A stretch of 42,398 bases of DNA. Source: JAVWHP01 sp036639955 (GTDB taxonomy: Bacteria; Bacillota_I; Bacilli_A; Erysipelotrichales; Erysipelotrichaceae). This document shows, in pieces, positions 33,621 to 42,398 of the stretch. Position 1 is the stretch's first letter. Each line of letters opens with the position of its first letter. The notes under the pieces were generated by a model. The model searched no databases, had not been told where the DNA came from, and worked only from the letters and a program-made list of their open reading frames with translations. Location of the stretch: NCBI GenBank assembly GCA_036639955.1, contig JAVWHP010000011.1:1-42398 (forward strand), in the 5' to 3' direction. The position numbers and the translations under genes were made by a program.

Positions 33621-35429
33621 ATGAGTAAAATTATTGGAATAGACTTAGGAACAACAAACTCTTGTGTAAGTGTTATGGATGCAGGAGAAGCAAAAGTAAT
33701 AACAAACCCAGAAGGAAATAGAACAACACCTTCAGTAGTAGCATTTAAAAATGGAGAAAGAGTAGTAGGAGACGCAGCAAAACGTCAAGTAGTTACTAAC
33801 CTAAATACATGTTCTTCAATTAAAAGATTAATTGGTACTAATAAGAAAGTTACATTAGAAGGAAAAGACTATACTCCACAAGAAGTATCAGCTATGATTC
33901 TTCAATACATGAAGAGTTATGCAGAAGATTATTTAGGAGAAGCAATTACACAAGCTGTAATTACAGTGCCAGCATACTTTAATGATGCACAAAGACAAGC
34001 AACTAAAGATGCAGGAAAGATTGCAGGATTAGATGTACAACGTATTATAAATGAACCAACTGCAGCAGCATTAGCATATGGTATAGATAAAACAGATAAA
34101 GAACAAAAAATATTAGTATACGATTTAGGAGGAGGAACTTTCGATGTTTCTATTCTTGAATTAGCAGATGGAACTTTTGAAGTATTATCAACTGCAGGAG
34201 ACAATGAACTAGGTGGAGATGACTTTGACCACATAGTAGTTGACTGGATGGTAGATACATTTAAAAAAGAAAATAACATTGATTTAAGTAAAGATAAGAT
34301 GGCATTACAAAGATTAAAAGAATCAGCAGAAAAAGCTAAAAAAGATTTAAGTGGAATGGCTCAAACTCAAATTTCATTACCATTTATTTCAGCTGGAGCT
34401 GATGGTCCATTACACTTTGAAGCTAGTTTAACAAGAGCTAAATTTGATGAAATGACTAAAGGATTAGTAGAACGCACATTAGAACCAGTTAAACGTGCAT
34501 TAAAAGATGCTGGTCTTACTAAGAATGATTTACACCAAGTATTATTAGTTGGTGGATCTACTAGAATTCCTGCTGTACAAGAAGCTGTTAAAAGTGTATT
34601 AGGTAAAGAACCTAATAGATCTGTAAACCCTGATGAAGTAGTTGCTATGGGAGCTGCTATTCAAGGTGGAGTATTAGCTGGAGATGTTAAAGACGTATTA
34701 TTATTAGATGTTACACCATTAAGTTTAGGTATTGAAACTGCTGGTGGAGTAATGACTCAAATGATCGGACGTAATACTACAATTCCTACTAGTAAATCAC
34801 AAGTATATTCAACATATGCTGATAACCAACCAGCAGTAGATATTAAAGTTTTACAAGGAGAACGTCCTATGGCTGCTGATAACAAAGAAATCGGTAACTT
34901 CCAATTAGGTGGTATTGCTCCTGCAAGACGTGGAGTGCCTCAAATTGAAGTAACATTTGATATTGATGTTAATGGTATAGTACATGTTTCTGCTAAAGAT
35001 AAAGGTACTGGTAAAGAACAATCTATTACTATTACTAACTCAGCTGGTTTAAGTGATGCTGAAATTGAACGTATGGTTAAAGAAGCTGAAGAACATAAAG
35101 CAGATGATGAAGCTAAACGTGAAGAAGTAGAATTAAAAAATAAAGCTGAAGCTTTCATTAACCAGATAGATGCTACTATTGCTGAATCTGGAGATAAGAT
35201 GGATGCTAAACAAAAAGAAGAAACTCAAGCATTAAGAGATGAATTACAAAAAGCTTTAGATGACAATGATATGGAAACTGTTAAAACTAAGCTAGATGCT
35301 TTAGAAAAAGCTGCGCAAGCAGCAGGTGCTTCAATGTATCAAAATGAACCTCAACAAGGAGAAGCAAATGAAGCTACACAACCTAATAATGATGATGTAG
35401 TAGATGCTGAATTTGAAGAAAAGAATTAG
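33621..35429 (+). CDS. dnaK: Chaperone DnaK (Hsp70)
   Basis: The ATP-dependent Hsp70 chaperone, 602 residues, working with DnaJ and GrpE. The actin-like ATPase domain begins GIDLGTTNSCVSVM (5-18) and includes VPAYFNDAQRQATKDAG, INEPTAAALAYG, VYDLGGGTFDVSIL and LVGGSTRIPAVQ. The linker reads DVLLLDVTPLSLGIET, then the substrate-binding domain and a lid. It ends in DDVVDAEFEEKN, close to the conserved EEV/D tail. The gene lies 13 bases after grpE with AGGAGG. Its Ala codons switch from mostly GCA to mostly GCT near 34300. Confidence 0.98.
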   Translation: MSKIIGIDLGTTNSCVSVMDAGEAKVITNPEGNRTTPSVVAFKNGERVVGDAAKRQVVTNLNTCSSIKRLIGTNKKVTLEGKDYTPQEVSAMILQYMKSYAEDYLGEAITQAVITVPAYFNDAQRQATKDAGKIAGLDVQRIINEPTAAALAYGIDKTDKEQKILVYDLGGGTFDVSILELADGTFEVLSTAGDNELGGDDFDHIVVDWMVDTFKKENNIDLSKDKMALQRLKESAEKAKKDLSGMAQTQISLPFISAGADGPLHFEASLTRAKFDEMTKGLVERTLEPVKRALKDAGLTKNDLHQVLLVGGSTRIPAVQEAVKSVLGKEPNRSVNPDEVVAMGAAIQGGVLAGDVKDVLLLDVTPLSLGIETAGGVMTQMIGRNTTIPTSKSQVYSTYADNQPAVDIKVLQGERPMAADNKEIGNFQLGGIAPARRGVPQIEVTFDIDVNGIVHVSAKDKGTGKEQSITITNSAGLSDAEIERMVKEAEEHKADDEAKREEVELKNKAEAFINQIDATIAESGDKMDAKQKEETQALRDELQKALDDNDMETVKTKLDALEKAAQAAGASMYQNEPQQGEANEATQPNNDDVVDAEFEEKN

Positions 35430-35446
35430 TCGTTATAGCTAATTAA

Positions 35447-35474
35447 GAAATTCTAGCCCCTTGGCTAGAATTTC
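35447..35474 (+). terminator. Hairpin between dnaK and dnaJ
   Basis: GAAATTCTAGCC and GGCTAGAATTTC form a perfect 12-bp stem around CCTT. No T tract follows, so it may be a weak terminator or an mRNA processing or stability element. Confidence 0.6.
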
Positions 35475-35476
35475 TG

Positions 35477-35485
35477 TGTTATAAT
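35477..35485 (+). promoter_or_regulatory. Extended -10 promoter before dnaJ
   Basis: TGTTATAAT, an extended -10 box, begins three bases after the dnaK-dnaJ hairpin and 49 bases before the dnaJ ATG. The -35 is poor. It could give dnaJ some independent expression. Confidence 0.45.
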
Positions 35486-35525
35486 GGTATAACTTAACTT
35501 TAAAGAAGATGAGGAAGGTAAATTT

Positions 35526-36641
35526 ATGGCAAATAAACGTGATTATTATGAAGTGCTAGGTATCTCTAAAGGAGCTAGTGATGATGAAATAAAAAAAGCT
35601 TATCGTAAGATGGCAAAGAAGTATCATCCAGATATGAATAAGGATGCTAATGCTGAAGCTATGTTTAAGGAAGTTAATGAAGCAAACGAAGTATTAAGTG
35701 ATTCTCAAAAGAAAGCAACTTATGATCAATATGGTCATGCTGGAATGGATGGTGCTGCTGGTTTTGGTGGTGGCCAAGGATTCTCTGGTGGTTTTGATGA
35801 TTTAAGTGATATCTTTGGTTCAATGTTTGGTGGTGGCTTTGGAGGACAAAGACAACAACAAAGACGTACAGGACCAATGAAGGGGAATGATCGCTTCATG
35901 CAGATGCGTATCGATTTCTTAGATGCTATATTTGGTAAGAGTCTTGATGTATCTGTTGATGTTGATGAACCATGTAGTCATTGTCATGGTACTGGTGCCC
36001 AAAACCCTAGCGATGTAAAAACATGTAGTCGTTGTGGTGGACGCGGAACAGTTAACGTTCAACAAAGAACTCCTTTTGGTGTAATGCAAAGTTCTGCTGT
36101 TTGTCCTGATTGTAATGGTCAAGGTAAAACAGTAACTAATAAATGTAGCAAATGTCATGGTAAAGGCTATGAACATAAGCGTGTTAAACTAGATATTAAA
36201 ATCCCAGCAGGTATTCAATCCGGACAACAGGTAAGAGTAAGCGGTAAGGGAGAACGTGGAGCAAATGGTGGACCTAATGGAGACCTATACATTGAAATCA
36301 TTGTATCAGCACATAAAGTATTTGTACGTGATGGTAATGATATTCATATAAGTGTTCCAATTAGTTCAGTAGACGCAACACTAGGCTGTAAAATAGATGT
36401 ACCAACAGTACACGGAGACGTAGAACTAAGTGTACCTGCAGGAACACAATACGGTCAAAGATTTAGATTAAAATCAAAAGGTGTTAAATCAGTAAGAGGA
36501 GTAAGTGGAGATCAAATAGTAGAAATTAAAATTGAAATCCCAACTAAACTATCAAAAGAAGAAATAGAACTATATGAAAAAATAAAGAATAAGAAGGAAC
36601 ATGAATCACCCTTCGATAAATTTAAAAAAGCATTTAAATAA
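35526..36641 (+). CDS. dnaJ: Chaperone DnaJ (Hsp40)
   Basis: The type I Hsp40 co-chaperone that delivers substrates to DnaK and stimulates its ATPase. At 371 residues it has the N-terminal J domain with the HPD motif in KKYHPDMNKD (about 30-40), a Gly/Phe-rich region (about 75-112), four CxxCxGxG zinc motifs (CSHCHGTG at about 150, CSRCGGRG, CPDCNGQG, CSKCHGKG), then the C-terminal peptide-binding domains. An AGGAAGG site precedes the ATG. Codons shift from T-ending to A-ending toward the 3' end. Confidence 0.98.
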   Translation: MANKRDYYEVLGISKGASDDEIKKAYRKMAKKYHPDMNKDANAEAMFKEVNEANEVLSDSQKKATYDQYGHAGMDGAAGFGGGQGFSGGFDDLSDIFGSMFGGGFGGQRQQQRRTGPMKGNDRFMQMRIDFLDAIFGKSLDVSVDVDEPCSHCHGTGAQNPSDVKTCSRCGGRGTVNVQQRTPFGVMQSSAVCPDCNGQGKTVTNKCSKCHGKGYEHKRVKLDIKIPAGIQSGQQVRVSGKGERGANGGPNGDLYIEIIVSAHKVFVRDGNDIHISVPISSVDATLGCKIDVPTVHGDVELSVPAGTQYGQRFRLKSKGVKSVRGVSGDQIVEIKIEIPTKLSKEEIELYEKIKNKKEHESPFDKFKKAFK

Positions 36642-36651
36642 TATATAATTT

Positions 36652-36690
36652 AATAAAGGAACCTGCTAACGGTATGCAGGTTCCTTTATT
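36652..36690 (+). terminator. Terminator of the heat-shock operon
   Basis: AATAAAGGAACCTGC and GCAGGTTCCTTTATT form a perfect 15-bp stem around a nine-base loop, followed by TATATAG. Confidence 0.82.
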
Positions 36691-36827
36691 TATATAGTGA
36701 TATGTAACCAGTTTCATAAAATTTAGTGTAATATTTGTATAAACACGTTTTAATCACTGTTTTTAATGCATTTTATCTTTAAAAGTGATATATTTAATAT
36801 ATAAAAGTAATTTGAAAGGAGAAAATA

Positions 36828-39503
36828 ATGAAATTTAAAATTAAAAAATATCCTAATCATATAATTGCTAGTGTATTAATAATAATATTCTTTATAGGAA
36901 GTATTTATCAATTTAAAAATGAACTTAATCAAGGTCTAAGTGAACAGGCTATACAGTATTTAAGTGATAGTTCTAAATTAAGTTATAATGTAATTGGCAA
37001 TAAACTTCAAGATAGTGTTGCTTATTTAAAATCGATGGCAACTGTTGTTTCTAACTATGAAAGTATTAATAGTGTCGAAGTAAGAAATCTTTTAAAGGAG
37101 CAATCTAAACTTAATTCTTATACTAGAATGTATACAAGTGATTTAAATGGTATTGCTACAACGGCTGATGGTAAAACTTATGATATATCTAATGAAGATT
37201 TTTATAAGAAAGCTAAATCTAATAATACTAGTTTTTCTGATGTTGATAATTCTATAGTTGATAGTAAACCTTCTGTGAGTTTTGCATCACCTATTGTTAA
37301 GAATAATGTTCAGATAGGTATAATTGTAATAGAATATAATATGAATAATTTAAGTAATTATTTACATTTAGATGATATTCAAGGTAGTGGTAATAACGCT
37401 ATTATTAAAAAGGATGGTTCGTTTATTACTGATTTTAATGGTTTTAATGATCAAAGTAATTTCTATGAGTTAATTACAAATAAAGGTTCAGCAAAAGAAG
37501 ATGATATAACTAAAATGATTGAAAATTTAAGTGATTCTAAACATGATTATATTAGTTATAGTATTAATGGAGTAAAGTATTATTCAATTTATCAACCTTT
37601 AGGAATAGGTGATTGGTATTTACTTACTACTAGTACTACTTTAATAAATGAACAACAAGCTTCTTTAGCTAATAAACAATCAAACACTTTAACTTTAAAA
37701 GCAATTATTGGTTTTGCTTTTATAATATTTGTATGGATTTATGAAAGTAAAAAAAATGCTCATCATGTAAAGAAGATAGAAGATGAACAAGATACATTAA
37801 TTGATGGAATTCCAGGTGGTGTTTTAAAATTAGAAAAGAAAAGAAAATTCGAAATAAGTTTTGCTAGTGATGGTTTTTATGAATTAATTGGTTATGAACA
37901 AGCGGATTTGAAAAAGATCTTTAGTAATAGTTATTTAAGTTTAATTTATGAAGATGATCGTGAATTATATAATGAAGAACTTAAATTAGATAAAAAAATG
38001 CATTCATTAGAATATAGAATTAGAAATGCTGATGGAAACATAGTTTGGGTATTAGATCATTTTAAAGTTTTAGATGATGGAAGCATTTATAGTGTAATAT
38101 TAAATATAAATAATATTAAAGAATATCAAAAGAAATTAGAAGTAAGTGATGAACGCTATAGAATGATATTAGATAAAACAGATAGTATATTCTTTGAGTG
38201 GAATATTGAGGATGATACCATAATTTATAGTGATCAATGGGAAAATAAATTCGGATATCCGCCATTAACTACTGACTTTAGAAGTAATATGATTCAAGGT
38301 AATGTTGTACATCCTAATGATGTATCAATAGTTATAGAAATGATTGATTGTATTCAAAATGGAATGGAAAATATGGAATGTGTTACTAGAATTAGAAAAG
38401 ATGATTACTCATATGTTTGGTGTCGAGTATATATGAGCCCTATTATTGATATTCACGGTAAAGTACTACGTGCTTTAGGATTTATAGTTGATATTGATAA
38501 AGAAAAAAAAGAAATAGCATTAATAAAAGAAAGTGCAGAATTAGATTCATTAACTAAGTTATTTAATAGAGGTGCTTTCCTAAGTAAAGTAGCTACTTAT
38601 TTAAATAATGAAGGTAAAAATGGAGAACATGCGTTTATGATTATAGATGTAGATAACTTTAAGAATATTAATGATAGTTTTGGTCATCAGTATGGAGATC
38701 ATATCTTAGCTAAGATAAGTGAAGGAATAGCTTATTTATTTAAGAATAGTGATTACATCGGAAGAATTGGTGGAGATGAATTCGTAGTGTTTATGAAAAA
38801 CTATGGATCTTTAAAGATTGTTGAAATGAAAGCTAAAACAATTTGTACTATAAATGATGGAGATAATTCTTTAAATGAAATTACTTGTAGTGTAGGGGTT
38901 GCTTTATATCAAGGAAATAATATGAGTTATGAGAAATTATATAAAAATGCTGATAAAGCATTATATGAATCTAAACGTAACGGTAAAAGCACTTACACAT
39001 TATATGATGATAAATTAGAAATGATTGACCATATACCAGCTATAAGTAAAATTGAATCTGATGATAGTTTAAGCAATGAAAATAAAGAACTTTTAGAAAC
39101 AACTATTATAGAATGTTTTAATGATATTGATAACGATGTAAATTGCTATCATGAAAAACTAAAATTTATAATGAATTTAGTTGCTAATATAGGTAATTTA
39201 GAAAAGATGAGTATAATATTGATCTTTGATGAAAGACATTTCCAATGTTGTTATGAATCTAAAACTAAGACTTATCAAGTAAGCGATGTAAGTAGTGCGG
39301 ATCTACAGTATCTATTAAAAGCAGACAGTTACTTCTTAAGTGAAGATAATGCTTTTACTAATATAGCTTATTGTAAATTTGACTTTAAAGATGTAGCTAT
39401 TGGCTGGATTGGGTTTGAAAAATCTACTTCATTATCATGGAATGGACAAGATGAACTATTAATAAAATATGTAGCTAATATATTTGATACATATAAGAAA
39501 TAA
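36828..39503 (+). CDS. Membrane diguanylate cyclase: Cache, two PAS, GGDEF and C-terminal GAF-like domain
   Basis: An 891-residue sensor enzyme that should make cyclic di-GMP. Helix 1 (about 10-29) and helix 2 (about 286-306) enclose an extracellular Cache-type sensor (about 35-280). Two PAS domains follow (about 320-435 and 440-565). The GGDEF domain (about 575-740) has an intact GGDEF signature at 648-652 with DVDNFKNINDSFGH before it. The inhibitory I-site RxxD is replaced by KNSD, so product inhibition may be weak. The last 130 or so residues look like a GAF domain, an unusual place after GGDEF. An AAAGGAG site precedes the ATG. No c-di-GMP riboswitch is visible in the 137 bases upstream. 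Confidence 0.92.
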   Translation: MKFKIKKYPNHIIASVLIIIFFIGSIYQFKNELNQGLSEQAIQYLSDSSKLSYNVIGNKLQDSVAYLKSMATVVSNYESINSVEVRNLLKEQSKLNSYTRMYTSDLNGIATTADGKTYDISNEDFYKKAKSNNTSFSDVDNSIVDSKPSVSFASPIVKNNVQIGIIVIEYNMNNLSNYLHLDDIQGSGNNAIIKKDGSFITDFNGFNDQSNFYELITNKGSAKEDDITKMIENLSDSKHDYISYSINGVKYYSIYQPLGIGDWYLLTTSTTLINEQQASLANKQSNTLTLKAIIGFAFIIFVWIYESKKNAHHVKKIEDEQDTLIDGIPGGVLKLEKKRKFEISFASDGFYELIGYEQADLKKIFSNSYLSLIYEDDRELYNEELKLDKKMHSLEYRIRNADGNIVWVLDHFKVLDDGSIYSVILNINNIKEYQKKLEVSDERYRMILDKTDSIFFEWNIEDDTIIYSDQWENKFGYPPLTTDFRSNMIQGNVVHPNDVSIVIEMIDCIQNGMENMECVTRIRKDDYSYVWCRVYMSPIIDIHGKVLRALGFIVDIDKEKKEIALIKESAELDSLTKLFNRGAFLSKVATYLNNEGKNGEHAFMIIDVDNFKNINDSFGHQYGDHILAKISEGIAYLFKNSDYIGRIGGDEFVVFMKNYGSLKIVEMKAKTICTINDGDNSLNEITCSVGVALYQGNNMSYEKLYKNADKALYESKRNGKSTYTLYDDKLEMIDHIPAISKIESDDSLSNENKELLETTIIECFNDIDNDVNCYHEKLKFIMNLVANIGNLEKMSIILIFDERHFQCCYESKTKTYQVSDVSSADLQYLLKADSYFLSEDNAFTNIAYCKFDFKDVAIGWIGFEKSTSLSWNGQDELLIKYVANIFDTYKK

Positions 39504-39540
39504 TAAAGGATGTTAGCTAATAGTGCTAACATCCTTTATT
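39502..39540. terminator. Terminator after the diguanylate cyclase
   Basis: AATAAAGGATGTTAGC and GCTAACATCCTTTATT form a perfect 16-bp stem around TAATAGT. The left arm begins inside the TAA stop. Confidence 0.85.
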
Positions 39541-39563
39541 TATGGAATAGTATTGAGGTGTGT

Positions 39564-40340
39564 TTAGTTTATAGTTATTTGATTTCTATTATTATATAGA
39601 GTTCTATAGCCTAAATATAGGGTACTAAAGACGGTTAATGTAACTACACAAGTTATAGCTATCATTATAGCTATTTGATAAAGAATAGCAGTCATAGGGA
39701 GCGTACCAGCTAATATTTGGCCACTCATCATACCTGGAAGGGAGATGATTCCCATACCGAGCATAGAATTCATAGTAGGTAATAACGCTGTTTCTAAAGA
39801 ACTGCTAACGAAAGGGAGGAGAACATTCTTAGGACTAACACCAATAGCTAACAATGTATCTATTTTTAAATGATTGGCATGTAATGATTCATTAAATGTT
39901 TTAAGTGCTATAGTTACTCCATTCATAGCATTACCAATGATCATCCCACTAAGCGGGATAGTATAAATAGGATTAAATATACTAGTGCCTACAATTATTG
40001 TTATAAAGAATATTACTATTGTTAATGTTGAACCTAAGAAACAATAGCTGATAACATGTTTAAATTTTGTATTTAAACTAGAATTCTTACTTATTATACG
40101 ATGTATTGCGAAGCTGCACATACATATTAAATATATAATAACATATATCGGTTTAGGCTCTTTAAATATATAAGTTAATATAAATCCTGCTAATACTAAT
40201 TGTATACTCATCTTAAAACTAGCTATCAGCACTTGTTTACTTTGGTTTACTTTTGCTTTCTTCATTATAGCTAATACTATGATTAATAATAAATATACTA
40301 TAAGAAATTGAATTATATTTAGTTCTATAACATTATTCAT
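39564..40340 (-). CDS. fetB: FetB-like iron export ABC permease
   Basis: The membrane subunit of a FetAB-type transporter (YbbM, UPF0014 family), which exports iron and protects against oxidative stress in E. coli. The 258-residue protein has about seven helices with the family stretches YTIPLSGMIIGNAMNGVTIAL (interrupted here for brevity: residues about 136-156), LLPFVSSSLETALLPTMNSM and GIISLPGMMSGQIL. It overlaps fetA by four bases. Iron as substrate is from the family and is not shown here. Confidence 0.9.
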   Translation of the reverse strand: MNNVIELNIIQFLIVYLLLIIVLAIMKKAKVNQSKQVLIASFKMSIQLVLAGFILTYIFKEPKPIYVIIYLICMCSFAIHRIISKNSSLNTKFKHVISYCFLGSTLTIVIFFITIIVGTSIFNPIYTIPLSGMIIGNAMNGVTIALKTFNESLHANHLKIDTLLAIGVSPKNVLLPFVSSSLETALLPTMNSMLGMGIISLPGMMSGQILAGTLPMTAILYQIAIMIAITCVVTLTVFSTLYLGYRTLYNNRNQITIN

Positions 40341-40972
40341 ATGATACCTCGTTCTATATGTATTTCATTATCAGCATAGTCTTTCAGAAGCTTTGTGTCA
40401 TGAGATACAACTACTAGAGTTAATTTATCTTTCGCATATCCTTTTAAATTCTTTATTAATTTTTTACTAGTGGTAGAATCTAGTGCACTAGTAGGTTCAT
40501 CTAGCATTAAAACCTTTGGTTTTAATGCTAGAGCTATTGCTATAAAGACACGTTGTTTTTCACCACCTGAAAGATTAGTACATAAGGTTTCTAATGGTAA
40601 GGTAATACAGCATAAATCTAAATAGTATTTAATGGTATCAATACTAGGCAACTCAAGCTCACGATATTTGAAATAAGAATTAAAGTTATCTTTAATACTT
40701 AAATCAAATAAATATAGAGTTTGAGTTGCTAGTATAACTTCTTTTCTTAGTAATAGTGTATCTAAATTAGATATATCTTCATTCTTATAATATATAGTAC
40801 CAGTAGTGGGATCTATTAAAGCATTAAAAAGCTTTAATAGAGTAGTTTTACCAGTACCACTATTTCCACTAATATAAGTTAAAGAATGTTCAATTATAGT
40901 GATATTTGGATATTTAATAATATCCAAATATGAGAGATCTAAGGTTCTAAGGATGGGTGTATTGTGGGACAT
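40337..40972 (-). CDS. fetA: FetA-like ABC transporter ATPase
   Basis: The ATPase of the FetAB exporter, 211 residues, the short length usual for this family. It has Walker A GNSGTGKTTL (35-44), signature LSGGEKQRVFIAIAL, Walker B VLMLDEPTSALD and the switch His in VVSHD. The ATG (40972) follows AAGGAGA and lies inside the 3' end of the cca gene, a 34-base overlap; it overlaps fetB by four bases. The three genes are probably cotranscribed. Confidence 0.9.
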   Translation of the reverse strand: MSHNTPILRTLDLSYLDIIKYPNITIIEHSLTYISGNSGTGKTTLLKLFNALIDPTTGTIYYKNEDISNLDTLLLRKEVILATQTLYLFDLSIKDNFNSYFKYRELELPSIDTIKYYLDLCCITLPLETLCTNLSGGEKQRVFIAIALALKPKVLMLDEPTSALDSTTSKKLIKNLKGYAKDKLTLVVVSHDTKLLKDYADNEIHIERGII

Positions 40973-42324
40973 GGTTCTCCTTCTTTCAGTTTAATAAGTT
41001 TCATAAGGTCTTCAGTATTGTTATAGGATGGGTTTCTAATAACTTGGTTTAAAAGATATTCTAAAATATTACCTATATTTTTACCATTGTAACCTAAATT
41101 AATTAAATCTTTACCATTGATTACTAAATCTTTAAGACTAATAATATCTTCATCTTTTTCCATTTCATGAAGTAAAGATTTACAATCATTTAATATCATT
41201 ATTTTAGATTCTGTTAAATTAAGATTCTTAGCTTTATCATCAGCTATTTGAGTGTTCATAATCTTATAAGCTAATTCAATATCATTATTAATCTTATTTA
41301 AGAATCTTCTAAGTACTCTACGATCTACTTTTAAATAATAATCATGATAAGTTATAATAGTACATACTTCATTAATTGTATCTTTATCAAATTTTAAATC
41401 ATTTAGAATTCTTTTAGCTATATTGCTACTTACATTAGCATGATTATAGAAATGAGAAATATGTTTGTCATCAGTAGTTTTAGTAGATGGTTTACCTAAA
41501 TCATGTAAAAGAATAGCTAGCTTACAAGTAAGAGGTAAACCTTTAGTAGCATTTAAAGCTACATTCATATGATCAAAAAGATTGTAGATATGCCATTTAT
41601 TATTTTGGTCAAAATCTATAGTGATAGTATATTCTGGTATAATAAGTTCTAATAATTTATAATCTTTTAAAGTTATTAAAAGATTAGGACGATCACTTAA
41701 TAGTATTTTACATAGTTCATCTCTTATTCTTTCTTTAGCTATATTATTAAGAAGATAATAGGAACTTGTAAGAGCTAAAGAAGTATAACGATCTATTTTA
41801 AAGTTTAGGGTACAAGAGAATCTTATACATCTTAATATTCTTAAAGCATCTTCATTAAAGCGTAGTATTGGGTTGCCTACTGCTTTAATAATTTTGTTAT
41901 TTAGATCACTTAGTCCATTGAGGGGGTCTATTAGTCCTTCTGAGTCATTGTAGGCCATAGCATTAATAGTAAAGTCTCTTCTTTTTAAATCCTCGTAGAG
42001 AGAACTTGTGAACGTTACAGCCTTAGGCTTACGATTATTAATATATTCATTATCTATTCTGTATGTAGTAATCTCTACACTATGCTTAAATTTTAAAATC
42101 GTTACAGTACCATGAACAATACCAGTAGGTATTACTGTATACCCCTCATTATTAAATAACTCTACCATATCACTAGGTAAAGCATTAGTAGTAATATCAT
42201 AATCATTAATAATCTTATTTAATATACTATCTCTTACACAACCGCCTACTAAGTAAGCTTCATAACCATTACTATGTAAGATATTAATAATATCTTTAAC
42301 CCATATAGGATAGTTTATTTTCAT
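40939..42324 (-). CDS. cca: CCA-adding enzyme / tRNA nucleotidyltransferase with HD domain
   Basis: A class II nucleotidyltransferase that adds or repairs the CCA end of tRNAs. From the chosen start it is 461 residues. The head domain has VGGCVRD (26-32), catalytic Asp41 and Asp43 in NDYDITT, RRDFTINAMAYN and EDALRILRCIRFS. A C-terminal HD domain follows, with LLHDLGKP and later TYHDYYLKVDRR. A poly(A) polymerase role cannot be excluded from sequence. I start at ATG 42324, six bases after AGGTG; earlier in-frame GTG 42333 and ATG 42330 overlap that site. A TATAAT box lies at 42346-42341. Confidence 0.93.
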   Translation of the reverse strand: MKINYPIWVKDIINILHSNGYEAYLVGGCVRDSILNKIINDYDITTNALPSDMVELFNNEGYTVIPTGIVHGTVTILKFKHSVEITTYRIDNEYINNRKPKAVTFTSSLYEDLKRRDFTINAMAYNDSEGLIDPLNGLSDLNNKIIKAVGNPILRFNEDALRILRCIRFSCTLNFKIDRYTSLALTSSYYLLNNIAKERIRDELCKILLSDRPNLLITLKDYKLLELIIPEYTITIDFDQNNKWHIYNLFDHMNVALNATKGLPLTCKLAILLHDLGKPSTKTTDDKHISHFYNHANVSSNIAKRILNDLKFDKDTINEVCTIITYHDYYLKVDRRVLRRFLNKINNDIELAYKIMNTQIADDKAKNLNLTESKIMILNDCKSLLHEMEKDEDIISLKDLVINGKDLINLGYNGKNIGNILEYLLNQVIRNPSYNNTEDLMKLIKLKEGEPCPTIHPSLEP

Positions 42325-42359
42325 TTTCATCACCTTAATTATTATAGCATAATATATAA

Positions 42360-42389
42360 ATAAGCTAAACCTAATTAGGTTTAGCTTAT
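42360..42389. terminator. Palindromic hairpin at the window edge
   Basis: ATAAGCTAAACCT and AGGTTTAGCTTAT form a perfect 13-bp stem around AATT. It is probably the terminator of a gene beyond the window end and lies upstream of cca. Confidence 0.65.
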
Positions 42390-42398
42390 GTTTATTTA

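Noticed and set aside
36642..36827. Possible c-di-GMP riboswitch upstream of the diguanylate cyclase
   Set aside because: The region holds the dnaJ terminator and AT-rich DNA with one short ATCACT/AGTGAT inverted repeat. None of the conserved GEMM-type motifs are visible.

Overview
The window is AT-rich DNA from a low-GC, Gram-positive (Bacillota) bacterium, probably a host-associated, fermentative member of the Erysipelotrichia or a related Bacilli group. Signs of this are the hrcA-grpE-dnaK-dnaJ operon behind CIRCE operators, T-box leaders, a cre-like site, type III pantothenate kinase, ABC-F and VanZ proteins, a YlbJ-like sporulation protein and strong Shine-Dalgarno sites. TGA is used as a stop (end of the Nnr gene at 19660), so the genetic code is the standard one and code-4 mycoplasmas are excluded. 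No rRNA, tRNA, insertion sequence, prophage or CRISPR array is visible. The species assignment is inference.

Layout. 1-1959: the 3' part of a large gene for a repeat protein of unknown function. 2063-4873: azlC-azlD (branched-chain amino acid export) overlapping an ABC-F ATPase. 4888-6872 (minus): HtrA-like protease and a patatin-like lipase. 6976-9070: FtsX-type permease and ATPase. 9193-11637 (minus): amino-acid ABC transporter behind a T-box whose specifier reads CAC (His). 11743-14430 (minus): TetR regulator, cation/proton antiporter and a DUF421 membrane protein. 14486-17095 (minus): coenzyme A module of ECF S component, CoaBC and CoaX. 17286-20916: VanZ-like protein, NAD(P)HX repair enzyme and a second patatin. 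20941-23317: Trp T-box, short Trp-containing leader peptide, trpB and trpA. 23377-31668: small unknown protein, RmuC, GatZ-like protein with a cre-like site, CorA, YlbJ-like protein, an unknown protein paired with a CDF transporter, and PgeF. 31860-36690: heat-shock operon. 36828-39503: membrane-bound diguanylate cyclase. 39564-42324 (minus): CCA-adding enzyme, FetA and FetB.

How the genes work together. Much of the window deals with uptake or salvage: pantothenate import and conversion toward CoA, amino-acid uptake apparently tuned by uncharged tRNA-His, and tryptophan made under uncharged tRNA-Trp control. In the tryptophan operon TrpB keeps every residue I checked, but TrpA has Gln at both catalytic acids (Glu49 and Asp60 in Salmonella numbering) and has lost several phosphate-loop residues. 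The operon therefore looks like an indole-salvage synthase (indole plus serine to Trp) in which TrpA only activates TrpB, as described for Chlamydia trachomatis. This is the most interesting system in the window.

Other oddities are a GrpE with an N-terminal Cys/His-rich repeat of 27-nt units, a strong switch from A-ending to T-ending codons inside dnaK (seen in other genes too), a hairpin that would cover the ribosome-binding site of the DUF421 gene, and intrinsic terminators with very long stems that contain the stop codons of the flanking genes.
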